A stretch of 64,000 nucleotides of DNA from the NCBI GenBank assembly GCA_023038255.1, contig CP082927.1, forward strand, positions 82,436-146,435, in the 5' to 3' direction. A model generated the notes under the pieces. It was not told the origin of the DNA. It was given only the letters and a program-made list of their open reading frames with translations, and searched no databases. The DNA is from Candidatus Peribacteria bacterium (GTDB lineage: Bacteria; Patescibacteriota; Gracilibacteria; Peribacterales; Peribacteraceae). Every line of letters begins with the position of its first letter. The first letter of the stretch is position 1. Below, piece after piece: positions 41,901 to 50,716 of the stretch. The translations under genes were made by a program, and so were the position numbers.

Positions 41901-44792
41901 GTGACCGGAGCACGCGTGACCGTGTACGACGTTGCTACTATTTCAAACGGAGAAAATGCCATCAATGTTCTGGGGCAGGTGGACTTTACCACTGGTGGAG
42001 TTGCAGTGACTCAATCCCGTATGTGGGCACCTGCGGGCCTTGCGTTCGATCCGGCGCGGCAGTTTCTTTTTGTATCCCAATCCACTCCCAACCGCGTGAC
42101 TGTCTACGATGTGACGTCTATTACCGACGGTGAAAACGCCATCAATGTTCTGGGTCAGACAACCTTTGTGGCCAATGCTGCAGGCACCACACAAGGCGGT
42201 ATGAATTCCCCCCGCGGCGTGTCGTACCATAGCGGCAGTCAGATTCTTTTCGTGGCACAAACCGGTGCAAATCGTGTAACAGCGTATGATCTTGCGTCCA
42301 TCACGGATGGCGAAAATGCCATCAATGTGCTTGGTCAGGGGACTTTCACTGTGGGCACGGCAGCAACAACACAGGCCGGCATGAATCTTCCGTATGCCGT
42401 CTATACCGATGTCGCCAATAACCTGCTGTACGTCCAGCAATCAACCGCCAACCGCGTTTCCATCTTCGATATTGCCTCCATCACCGATGGAGAAAACGCT
42501 GTTGATCTTCTGGGGCAGACGGACGACAACCTTGCGGCACCCGGTCCTGTGTATACCAAGGGTGCTATTCACAATGGTCCCAATATCCTCGGGCTCAGTA
42601 ACCCCTACCTCGGTCTGGCACTGGACTCTACTGATCACCGGTTGTTTGTGTCGGACAACACCAATAACCGCGTCCTTGTCTATAATCTGGATACTGACGA
42701 TGCTCTTCTTGACCGCGTTCCGGATGCCATACTGGGGCAGAGTAATTTTTATACCGGTACTCAGGTACAGTCACAGGCAGGGCTCAACTCCCCCATGGGT
42801 CTTGCGTATGACGATGCAAATAACCGCCTCTTTGTGTCGCAGGGTTCGGGCAATCGTGTGACCGTATTTGATGCGGCAACAATCACCAATGGCGAAAATG
42901 CCGTCAATGTCCTGGGTCAAACAACATTTACTGGTTTTACACAGGCCACTACGCAGGCAGGGCTGAATACTCCTCAGGACCTTGTCTATGACGATGCAAA
43001 TAGCCGCTTGTTTGTAGCTCAGAGTAACGGTAATCGTGTGTCCGTGTATGACACGGCAAGTATTACGGATGGCGAAAATGCCATCAATGTCCTGGGCCAG
43101 ACAACCTTTACTGCAACAACCGCTGCGACCACGCAGGCTGGTATGAATGTGCCTAGAGGCCTCGCTCTCAGTGGCAGCACCACTCTGTTTGTCTCGGAGG
43201 GGTCAGGCAACCGCGTGACAGTATATGATGTTACTGCCATTACGGATGGGGAAAATGCGATCAACGTCCTTGGTCAGGCGAACTTTACCGCAACCACGGC
43301 AGCTACCACGCAGGTCGGCATGAACGCCCCCGTTGGTGCTTCCTATGACGAAACAAATAAAATACTGTATGTCGTTCAGAATACCGGAAGGAGTGTACTC
43401 TCCTACAATCTTGCCGATGGGATTACAAACGGGGAAAACGCCGTGAACGTCATCGGGCAGCCGAACTTTACAACCGCCACCTCCAGTGCCGACCAGAATA
43501 ATCTCTCTCTTCCCAATGGCGTTCTAGTCGATAGCGCTCATAACCGGCTCTACGTTATAGATGGTTCTACTGCAAACCGTGTTTTGGTCTTTCATCTCCG
43601 GCCGGGCATTGGTAACGGAGAAAATGCCGTGAGTGTGCTGGGGCAGGCGAATTTCACCACTGCCACCGCAGCCACCACACAGGCGGGCATGAACGTCCCG
43701 TACGACACGGCCCTCAGCGGCAGTACCACTCTGTTTGTTTCTCAGGGAACGGGGAATCGTGTTACTGCGTATAATATCGGAGATGGTATCACGGACGGAG
43801 AAAACGCCATTAAAGTTCTCGGACAGGCAACATTCACCGCTACCGCACTCGGCAATACGCAGGTCGGTATGAACGCCCCCCGCGGCATTGCCTATAACCC
43901 TGTCACCAAGACACTTTTTGTATCCCAAACAACAGGCAACCGTATTACCACCTACAATCTTGGTGACGGTATTACCGATGGAGAAAATGCTGTGAATGTT
44001 CTTGGTCAGGCCGGATTCACCACCATTGCCGCTGCCGTGACGCAGGGGGGTCTCAGCGGTCCCACCGGTGTCTATATTGATTCTGCCAATAGCAAACTCT
44101 ACGCCCCGCAGTCGGCTGCCAACCGTGTCTCTGTCTTTGATATTGCCACTATTACAAACGGGGAACCGGCGGTGAATCTTCTTGGACAGACAGACAATGA
44201 TCTCAACCCACCCGGGCCTGTCTATACAAAAGGAACTGCCAACAATGCAGCGTACAAAATGGGGTTGAGTGCGCCGCAGGGGCTCGCTGTTGATGCAGTG
44301 AATCACCGGCTCTTTGTCTCGGATACCACCAACAACCGCGTGCTTGTGTATAACCTGTCTGTCGGGAATGTGCTCATTGATACACAGCCGGATAATGTCC
44401 TGGGGCAGGCGAATTTCTACGATAATGCCATCGCCACTACGCAAGCAGGCCTCAGCGGTCCTATCGGACTTGTTTTTGATTCCACTAATAATTTGTTGTA
44501 TGTCGCAGATGGAACAAACAACCGTGTGGTGACGTATGACACTGCCAGTATTACCGATGGGGAGAACGCAGTCGCTGTGCAGGGGCAGGCGAGCTATATA
44601 GTTGCTACCGCCGGAACAACCCAATTCGGATTGTCCGCCCCCAAACAACTTGCCTACGACAGTACATCCGGCCAGTTATTTGTGGGGGATAGTGGAAATA
44701 ACCGCGTTATTATTTACACAGTGAATCCGCCTACAGAGGTAGTAGAACCAGCTGCAGGTGGAGGGGATATTTTCCATTTCTTCGGATGGTGA
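38952..44792 (+). CDS. Giant secreted NHL-type beta-propeller protein (30 blades)
   Basis: 1946 residues. A signal peptide (LCLSVCMVVSLGITSVPHAY) precedes thirty blades of about 62 residues, each of the form GVAYDSxNNRLFVSQxTGNRVTVYD, ITDGENAINVLGQ. Six larger blocks each open with LGQxDD...PxPIYTK, starting near 39088, 40217, 40798, 41386, 42508 and 44184. They contain 6, 3, 3, 6, 9 and 3 blades. NHL propellers usually close with six blades, so the chain could form five propellers. It ends AAGGGDIFHFFGW with no classic anchor. It is translated 5 nt after the GT-C/TPR gene and is a full-length paralogue of the next gene. Binding partner unknown. Confidence 0.9.
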   Translation: MSSATPASKAAHYRLCLSVCMVVSLGITSVPHAYAIESFLPAAYVLGQDDGTVSAPEPIYTKGTANNAAHKLGLNAPAGGIVMDTTDHRLFVSDTSNHRVLVYGLDVSNNLIDRIPDNVLGQENFWGNTAAATQSGMSTPNGIDFDDDNNRLFVTQGVSTTSARVTVYDVTAITDGENAVNVLGQVSFTANAAASTQEGLRLPTGVAYDSVNNRLFVAQNTGNRVTVFDTTVISDGEPAINVLGQTDFTTITAATTQAGMNVPFDVALSGSTTLFVSQGTGNRVTAYNVGDGITDGENAIKVLGQANFTATALGNTQVGMNAPRGIAYDSVAKKLYVSQTTGNRVTVYNLADGITDGENAINVLGQTLFTTITAGVTQAGLSGPMGVYIDKANSKLYVPQSGASRVSVFDVAAITNGENAADVLGQSDDSLTAPLPIYTKGTANNASLRTGMNAPWGVAVDGINHRLFVTDGTNNRVLVYNLTTDNILIDRTPDNVLGQANYYSNATATTQAGMTFPIALSFDEVGNRLFVADNTNNRVLVFDTASITDGENATGVIGQANFTLATVAITQDSTRLPRALAYDSTSGHLYVADFFSNRIVVFDATTVVNGELAINVIGQDEGTVGSPQPIYSKSTANNAAHKLGLDTPTIGVVMDTVDHRLFVSDTTNNRVLVYNLDANNELLDRTPDNVLGQLNFYANALGNTRIGLRTPNGLAYDHTGKRLFVAEASSNRVKIFDVASITDGEEALNVLGQTLWTGSNQGTTQSTMNVPTGVSYDDATDRLYVAENTNNRVLVFDLAAGYTDYPNAENLLGQYDETSLTAPVPMYTKTVANNGPNRLGYSSPTYGLTMDTVDHRLFVSDMSNHRVLVYNLDTNNLLLDRIPDNVLGQVNFYAGTLGSTQNGMNAPMGLAYDSNGKRLFVAQETGNRVTVYDVTSITDGENAVNVLGQTNFTTVTAAQTQAGMNNPDDLVYDSANNRLFVSQVTGARVTVYDVATISNGENAINVLGQVDFTTGGVAVTQSRMWAPAGLAFDPARQFLFVSQSTPNRVTVYDVTSITDGENAINVLGQTTFVANAAGTTQGGMNSPRGVSYHSGSQILFVAQTGANRVTAYDLASITDGENAINVLGQGTFTVGTAATTQAGMNLPYAVYTDVANNLLYVQQSTANRVSIFDIASITDGENAVDLLGQTDDNLAAPGPVYTKGAIHNGPNILGLSNPYLGLALDSTDHRLFVSDNTNNRVLVYNLDTDDALLDRVPDAILGQSNFYTGTQVQSQAGLNSPMGLAYDDANNRLFVSQGSGNRVTVFDAATITNGENAVNVLGQTTFTGFTQATTQAGLNTPQDLVYDDANSRLFVAQSNGNRVSVYDTASITDGENAINVLGQTTFTATTAATTQAGMNVPRGLALSGSTTLFVSEGSGNRVTVYDVTAITDGENAINVLGQANFTATTAATTQVGMNAPVGASYDETNKILYVVQNTGRSVLSYNLADGITNGENAVNVIGQPNFTTATSSADQNNLSLPNGVLVDSAHNRLYVIDGSTANRVLVFHLRPGIGNGENAVSVLGQANFTTATAATTQAGMNVPYDTALSGSTTLFVSQGTGNRVTAYNIGDGITDGENAIKVLGQATFTATALGNTQVGMNAPRGIAYNPVTKTLFVSQTTGNRITTYNLGDGITDGENAVNVLGQAGFTTIAAAVTQGGLSGPTGVYIDSANSKLYAPQSAANRVSVFDIATITNGEPAVNLLGQTDNDLNPPGPVYTKGTANNAAYKMGLSAPQGLAVDAVNHRLFVSDTTNNRVLVYNLSVGNVLIDTQPDNVLGQANFYDNAIATTQAGLSGPIGLVFDSTNNLLYVADGTNNRVVTYDTASITDGENAVAVQGQASYIVATAGTTQFGLSAPKQLAYDSTSGQLFVGDSGNNRVIIYTVNPPTEVVEPAAGGGDIFHFFGW
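39718..40048 (+). repeat. Two-blade cassette, copy 1
   Basis: About 330 bp coding for LSGSTTLFVSQGTGNRVTAY, ATALGNTQVGMNAPRG and the following blade. Very similar cassettes occur near 43681-44011, 45651-45981 and 49615-49945. They mark blades 4-5 of the first block and blades 7-8 of the fifth block in each giant gene. Boundaries are approximate. Confidence 0.7.
43681..44011 (+). repeat. Two-blade cassette, copy 2
   Basis: Fifth-block copy in the first giant gene. At DNA level it is nearly identical to the cassette at 49615-49945 in the second gene (for example GGTATGAACGCCCCCCGCGG and the following roughly 100 bases). This implies recent duplication or gene conversion. Confidence 0.75.
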
Positions 44793-44923
44793 TGGTGATT
44801 GATGTATGTGGTAAGTGATCTGCTGAATGTTGTATAGGATATGAAGAGATATTCCCCTCATTTCATACTTCGATATTCAGCCTTCCATAGTACAATACTC
44901 ATATTCACAAGCCCTCCTTCCCA

Positions 44924-47900
44924 TTGGCTCTTCGCCGTACGACTGCTGTTATTTTGACAGTGTTGCTTTGTACGACAGGTATCCCGGATGCCTTTGCCCT
45001 TGCTGCAAGCTATGTCATCGGGCAGGACGATGGGACGGTGAGTGCGCCGCTTCCGATCTATACAAAAGGAACAGCGCAGAATGCTGCGCATAAATTGGGA
45101 CTGAGCTTGGCATCCTTGACTGCGGGCGGGATTGTGATGGACACAACCGATCACCGGTTGTTTGTGACAGACACAGGCAATCACCGTGTCCTGGTGTATG
45201 GCCTTGATGCAGGGAATGCTCTGGTGGATCGCATTCCGGATAATGTCATCGGTCAGTTGAATTTTTATGCCAACAGCACGGGGCAGACGCAATCCACGCT
45301 CAGCCTGCCGTTGGGTCTTGAATATGACGATACAAATAACCGTTTGTTTGTTGTGGGAAGCGCAGCCAACCGCGTGACGGTATACGATGTTACATCTATC
45401 ACTGATGGTGAAAACGCAATCAACGTCCTTGGTCAGCCGTCCTTTACCACCAGTTCAGCTGCCACCACGCAGGAGGGTTTGAATGCTCCGGTAAGTCTGG
45501 CGTATGACAGTACCAATAACCGTTTGTTTGTGGCACAAACCACCGGTAACCGCGTGTCTGTTTTCGACATAACGGCGATTTATGACGGGGAGCCCGCTGT
45601 AAGCGTTCTTGGCCAGGCGAATTTCACCACTGCAACCGCCGCCACCACACAGGCGGGCATGAACGTTCCGTACGATGTAGCGCTGAGTGGCAGCACCACG
45701 CTCTTCGTGTCGCAGGGAACGGGACACCGCGTCACTGCCTATAACATCGGCGACGGTATTACCGACGGCGAAAATGCCATCAAAGTCCTTGGCCAGGCGA
45801 ACTTCACCGCCACTGCACTCGGCAATACGCAGGTTGGTATGAATGCTCCCCGCGGTCTTGCATACAACTCCGTCAATAAAATGCTCTACGTCTCCCAGAC
45901 AACAGGAAACCGCGTGACTGTCTATAACCTCGGAGACGGTATTACCGATGGAGAAAATGCGGTGAGCGTCCTTGGGCAATCGGTGTTCACGGTCATTACT
46001 GCTGCTACTACTCAGGCAGGATTAAGCTCTCCTGCCGGTCTGTATGTGGATAGGGCCAACAGCAAACTCTATGTACTGCAAGCGGGATCAAACCGCCTGT
46101 CTATTTTTGATGTTGCCTCCATCACAAATGGTGAAAATGCCGTCGACCTTCTGGGTCAGACTGACGACAGTCTTACCGCTCCGTCGCCTATCTATACCAA
46201 AAGCACTGCGAATAACGCGTCCTATAAAATGGGGCTGAGCGCTCCCTTTGGTCTGACGGTGGATAGTACGTATCACCGGTTATTCGTGGTGGATTCCAGC
46301 AACAACCGTGTGCTTGTGTACAACCTGACTGCAGACAATATTCTGGAGGATACCGTGCCCGACAATGTATTGGGGCAGGCATTTTTCTATACCAATGCAA
46401 CAGGGGTCACGCAGTCAACGCTCAGCGCTCCTAATGCAGCAGGTTTTGATCCGGCTGGGAACAGATTATTCGTGTCGGATGGTACCAATAACCGAATTCT
46501 GGTATTCGATACCGCCAGCATTACCGACGGAGAAAACGCTGTAGGCGTATTGGGACAGGCGAACTACACCACTGCCACCAGCGGTTCGTCACAAGCCAAT
46601 CTGTCGGCGCCGCGACAGCCTGTCTACGATACTACATCGGGTCAGCTGTTTGTTGCGGATCAGAGCAATAACCGCGTGGTTATCTACGATGCCACCACGA
46701 TTACAGATGGAGAACATGCCATGAATATTATCGGACAGGATGATGGAACTGTCAGTGCACCCGAACCGATCTATACCAAGGGAACTATCAATAACGGTCC
46801 TCACAAATTGGGTCTTAGCTCGCCCACGGCTGTGTCGATGGTCGTGGACACAGTGGACCACAGACTGTTTGTAGCGGACACAGGCAATAGTCGCGTGCTT
46901 GTGTATAACATGGACAGCAACAATGTCCTTTTGGACCGGACGCCGGATAGTGTGATCGGGCAGCCGAATTTTTACTCGAATGCCACCACCAACACGCGCG
47001 CAATCACGCGATCGCCAGCGGGGCTGGCGTACGATTTTACAGGGAAGCGTCTTTTTGTAGCAGAAATAAGTAACCGCGTGACGGTCTACGACGTGGCAAC
47101 CATCGTGAACGGTGAAGAAGCTGTGAATGTGCTGGGGCAGACAAGTTTTACAGTGCAAAATCCTCTGACAACCCAGGCAGGCATGAACGTGCCAAACGGC
47201 ATTGCGTACGACGATGCGACGGACAAGCTCTATGTCTCGCAAACCACCGGAAACCGTGTGACTGTCTACGATCTGTCCGCCGGATACGCCGACTACATGA
47301 ATGCAGAGAATCTGCTTGGGCAATATGATGATTCACTGAGTGCTCCCGGCCCCATCTACACAAAATCCACTGCGCATAACGGGCCGAACAAGCTTGGCAT
47401 GAGCGCCCCTTCTCTGGGCATTGCAATGGATACCACCGATCACCGCTTATTTATTTCTGATACATCGAATAACCGCGTACTTGTTTACAATCTTGATTCC
47501 GGTAACACGCTTATTGACCGGATTCCCGACAATGTGCTGGGCCAGTTAAATTTTTACACCGGTACAGTTGCTATTACACAGGCGGGATTCCAGGGGCCTA
47601 TGGGTCTTGCCTACGATGATGCGCAGAACAGGCTCTTTGTTGCGGATCAAAGCAATGCCCGCGTAATGGTCTTTGATGCAACATCCATTACTAACGGCGA
47701 AAATGCCATCAATCTTCTTGGTCAGGCGACATTTACGACCAACGCCGCCGCCACCACGCAGGTGGGATTGAACCAGCCGGTTGATGTTGCATACGACAGT
47801 GCCAACAGCAGGCTCTTCGTCTCGCAAGCGACCGGCGCCAACAGAGTAACCGTTTATAACTTTGCCGATGGCATTTCGAATGGTGAGAGTGCAACAGGAG

Positions 47901-50716
47901 TGTTGGGTCAGTCGACATTTACAGCCACAACAGCAGCCACCACGCAGGCGGGTATGAACCTTCCGTACGGCATCGCGCTCAGTGGCAGTACTTTGTTTGT
48001 GACGCAGACGTCGGGCAATCGTGTGACCGCCTACAATCTTGCCGATGGCATTACGAATGGAGAAAACGCCGTGAATGTACTAGGTCAGGCAAACTTTACG
48101 GGTACCGCGGTGGCTGATACCCAGTCCGGTATGAGAGCGCCGCGCGGCGTCTCCTATGATTCTGCTACCAAAACGCTTTACGTCGCCCAATTCTCGGGGA
48201 ACCGCGTTACAACCTATGACCTGGGCAATGGCATAACCGACGGAGAAAATGCGGTGAATGTGCTGGGTCAATCGCTGTTCACCACTCTTACTGCAGCAAG
48301 CACGCAGCCCGGCCTGAACGTGCCGTATGGAATTCTGATTGATAGCGCAAACAGCAGACTCTATGTGTCCCAATCAACAGGAAACCGGGTCTCCATCTTC
48401 GATGTTGCGTCCATTACCAATGGTGAAAATGCCGTGGACCTCCTTGGTCAGTATGACGATGATCTGGTGACACCCGGCCCCATCTACACAAAATCCGTTG
48501 CGCATAATGGACCCAATATCCATGGCCTCAGTCTTTCCATCGCCTCTTATGGAGCAGTGGAACTGGATTCCACAAATCATCGGTTGTTTCTAAGTGATAC
48601 CGGCAATAACCGTGTTCTTATGTATAACCTAGATAGTGACGACCAGCTTCTCGACAATCTCCCGGATGGCGTGCTGGGGCAGGCGAACTTCTATACGAAC
48701 ACTGCAGCAACCACCCAATCCGGATTAAGTCTGCCACACGGACTCGCGTTCGATAGTGCGAATAACCGATTGTTTGTGGGAGAAAGAAACGGAAATCACC
48801 GCGTTGTTGCTTATGACGTTACGTCCATCACAAACGGCGAAAATGCCATCAATGTGCTCGGGCAGGCGAATTTCACATCGGCCACTGCAGCCACAACACA
48901 GGCGGGCATGAACCTTCCACTTGGTATTGAGTACAACAGTGCAACCAGTCAGTTGTTCGTGGCTCAGGATTTTGCCAACCGAGTCACTGTGTATGACGTT
49001 GCATCTATTACCGATGGAGAAAATGCCGTTGCAGTTCTGGGGCAGACAACTTTCACAGGAACATCAGCAGGAACAACGCAGGCTGCCATGTCAGGCCCCT
49101 ACGATGTTGCACTCAGCGGAAGCACGCTTTTCGTTGCAATAACCGGATCCAATCGCGTCAATTTGTATGACATTGCGAGTATTACCAATGGAGAAAATGC
49201 GATCAATACATTGGGACAGGCGAATTTTACTGCAACCACTGCGGCATCGACGCAAGCCGGTATGAACGTTCCCCGTAATGTCGCGTACGATGGTATCAAT
49301 AAAAGGCTCTATGTAGCCCAAGATACAGCACGCGTGACTGTCTATGATGTTGCAACCGTTACAGACGGTGAAAATGCGGTGAATGTCATAGGACAGCCTT
49401 CCTTCACCACTATAACACCGCTTGCAGATCAGCACGGACTCACAAGCCCGTCCGGTATCGAAATTGATGGCGCTCACAACAGATTGTATGTCGTAGATGC
49501 CACAATTAACCGTGTCCTTTCTTACAACACACAAGTCGGCATTGGTAACGGCGAAAATGCCGTGAGTGTGCTGGGGCAGTCAGACTTTACGACAACGACT
49601 GCTGCCACCACACAGGCGGGTATGAACATTCCGTACGATGTCACCCTCAGCGGCAGTACCACTCTGTTTGTTTCTCAGGGAACGGGAAATCGTGTGACTG
49701 CCTACAACATTGGTGACGGTATTACAAACGGAGAAAACGCCATCAAAGTTCTCGGACAGGCAACCTTCACCGCCACCGCACTCGGCAATACGCAGGTCGG
49801 TATGAACGCCCCCCGCGGCATTGCCTATAACCCTGTCACCAAGACACTTTTTGTGTCCCAAACAACAGGAAACCGTATTACCACCTACAATCTTGGTGAC
49901 GGCATTACCGATGGAGAAAATGCTGTGAATGTTCTTGGTCAGCCCAGCTTCATAGTTATTTCTGCATTAGTCACCCAGCCGGGTCTCAGTGCTCCCAACG
50001 GTCTCTCTATCGACACCACCAATAACAAGCTGTATGTCCTGCAGTCCGGTGCCCACCGCGTCTCTGTCTTTGATATCGCCACTATTACAAACGGGGAAGC
50101 AGCGGTTGATGTCCTCGGGCAAAGTGACAATGACCTTAATCCTCCGGGGCCTATCTACACAAAAGGAACTGCCAACAATGCCGCGTACAAAATGGGGTTG
50201 AGTGCGCCGCAGGGCGTTGCTCTGGATAGAACCAATCACCGATTGTTTGTAGCAGATACCAACAATAACCGTGTCCTTCTGTACAATCTGACGGCTGGCA
50301 ATGTTCTCATCGATACACAGCCGGATGCTGTCCTGGGGCAGCCTGCTTTCTGGAGCAATGCTGCAGGTGTCACACAAACCGGATTGAGTGCTCCCGTGTC
50401 ACTTGCTTTCGATCCTGTGCATAACGAATTGTACGTAGCGGACTTCTCGGGTAATCGTATTATTGTCTACGACACCGCCAGTGTTGTCGACGGGGAAAAT
50501 GCCGTTGATCTCATCGGGCAGTCCAGTTTTATAGTATCCACTGCCACAACGACACAGACTGGTCTCTCCGGTCCTAGGCAGATTGATTACGACACTGTCT
50601 CCGGGCAACTGTTTGTGTCCGAGTCCGGCAATCACCGTGTTGTTATCTACACCATCAATCCACCCAGTGATGCACCATCGGGCGGCGGGGATGAGTTCCA
50701 TTTCTTCGGTTTCTAA
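44924..50716 (+). CDS. Second giant secreted NHL-type beta-propeller protein (30 blades)
   Basis: 1930 residues from a TTG start (MALRRTTAVILTVLLCTTGI, a signal peptide); no ATG or GTG suits. A TACAAT hexamer lies at 44891-44896, 27 nt upstream. Six blocks begin near 45018, 46150, 46729, 47308, 48440 and 50113. They hold 6, 3, 3, 6, 9 and 3 blades, the same order as in the first giant protein. Blades carry the same core (NRLFVSQTTGNRVTVYD, GENAINVLGQ). The C-terminus PSGGGDEFHFFGF matches that of the neighbour. It overlaps the end of the convergent methyltransferase gene by four bases. The likely function is a long surface-exposed binding or adhesion fibre (inference). Confidence 0.9.
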   Translation: MALRRTTAVILTVLLCTTGIPDAFALAASYVIGQDDGTVSAPLPIYTKGTAQNAAHKLGLSLASLTAGGIVMDTTDHRLFVTDTGNHRVLVYGLDAGNALVDRIPDNVIGQLNFYANSTGQTQSTLSLPLGLEYDDTNNRLFVVGSAANRVTVYDVTSITDGENAINVLGQPSFTTSSAATTQEGLNAPVSLAYDSTNNRLFVAQTTGNRVSVFDITAIYDGEPAVSVLGQANFTTATAATTQAGMNVPYDVALSGSTTLFVSQGTGHRVTAYNIGDGITDGENAIKVLGQANFTATALGNTQVGMNAPRGLAYNSVNKMLYVSQTTGNRVTVYNLGDGITDGENAVSVLGQSVFTVITAATTQAGLSSPAGLYVDRANSKLYVLQAGSNRLSIFDVASITNGENAVDLLGQTDDSLTAPSPIYTKSTANNASYKMGLSAPFGLTVDSTYHRLFVVDSSNNRVLVYNLTADNILEDTVPDNVLGQAFFYTNATGVTQSTLSAPNAAGFDPAGNRLFVSDGTNNRILVFDTASITDGENAVGVLGQANYTTATSGSSQANLSAPRQPVYDTTSGQLFVADQSNNRVVIYDATTITDGEHAMNIIGQDDGTVSAPEPIYTKGTINNGPHKLGLSSPTAVSMVVDTVDHRLFVADTGNSRVLVYNMDSNNVLLDRTPDSVIGQPNFYSNATTNTRAITRSPAGLAYDFTGKRLFVAEISNRVTVYDVATIVNGEEAVNVLGQTSFTVQNPLTTQAGMNVPNGIAYDDATDKLYVSQTTGNRVTVYDLSAGYADYMNAENLLGQYDDSLSAPGPIYTKSTAHNGPNKLGMSAPSLGIAMDTTDHRLFISDTSNNRVLVYNLDSGNTLIDRIPDNVLGQLNFYTGTVAITQAGFQGPMGLAYDDAQNRLFVADQSNARVMVFDATSITNGENAINLLGQATFTTNAAATTQVGLNQPVDVAYDSANSRLFVSQATGANRVTVYNFADGISNGESATGVLGQSTFTATTAATTQAGMNLPYGIALSGSTLFVTQTSGNRVTAYNLADGITNGENAVNVLGQANFTGTAVADTQSGMRAPRGVSYDSATKTLYVAQFSGNRVTTYDLGNGITDGENAVNVLGQSLFTTLTAASTQPGLNVPYGILIDSANSRLYVSQSTGNRVSIFDVASITNGENAVDLLGQYDDDLVTPGPIYTKSVAHNGPNIHGLSLSIASYGAVELDSTNHRLFLSDTGNNRVLMYNLDSDDQLLDNLPDGVLGQANFYTNTAATTQSGLSLPHGLAFDSANNRLFVGERNGNHRVVAYDVTSITNGENAINVLGQANFTSATAATTQAGMNLPLGIEYNSATSQLFVAQDFANRVTVYDVASITDGENAVAVLGQTTFTGTSAGTTQAAMSGPYDVALSGSTLFVAITGSNRVNLYDIASITNGENAINTLGQANFTATTAASTQAGMNVPRNVAYDGINKRLYVAQDTARVTVYDVATVTDGENAVNVIGQPSFTTITPLADQHGLTSPSGIEIDGAHNRLYVVDATINRVLSYNTQVGIGNGENAVSVLGQSDFTTTTAATTQAGMNIPYDVTLSGSTTLFVSQGTGNRVTAYNIGDGITNGENAIKVLGQATFTATALGNTQVGMNAPRGIAYNPVTKTLFVSQTTGNRITTYNLGDGITDGENAVNVLGQPSFIVISALVTQPGLSAPNGLSIDTTNNKLYVLQSGAHRVSVFDIATITNGEAAVDVLGQSDNDLNPPGPIYTKGTANNAAYKMGLSAPQGVALDRTNHRLFVADTNNNRVLLYNLTAGNVLIDTQPDAVLGQPAFWSNAAGVTQTGLSAPVSLAFDPVHNELYVADFSGNRIIVYDTASVVDGENAVDLIGQSSFIVSTATTTQTGLSGPRQIDYDTVSGQLFVSESGNHRVVIYTINPPSDAPSGGGDEFHFFGF
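45651..45981 (+). repeat. Two-blade cassette, copy 3
   Basis: First-block copy in the second giant gene, equivalent in position to the cassette at 39718-40048. It shares the coding motif LSGSTTLFVSQGTGHRVTAY and ALGNTQVGMNAPRG. Boundaries are approximate. Confidence 0.7.
49615..49945 (+). repeat. Two-blade cassette, copy 4
   Basis: Fifth-block copy in the second giant gene, nearly identical in DNA to copy 2, including the unusual segment AYNPVTKTLFVSQTTGNRIT. Boundaries are approximate. Confidence 0.75.

Noticed and set aside
43524-44648. Long antisense frames under the giant propeller genes, including one of 374 codons
   Set aside because: They recur in register with the coding repeats, as expected from reading the repeat unit backwards.
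38952-50716. CRISPR-like or satellite DNA in the region of strong repeats
   Set aside because: The repeats keep reading frame over 5.8 kb twice, diverge mainly at synonymous or surface positions and encode propeller blades.
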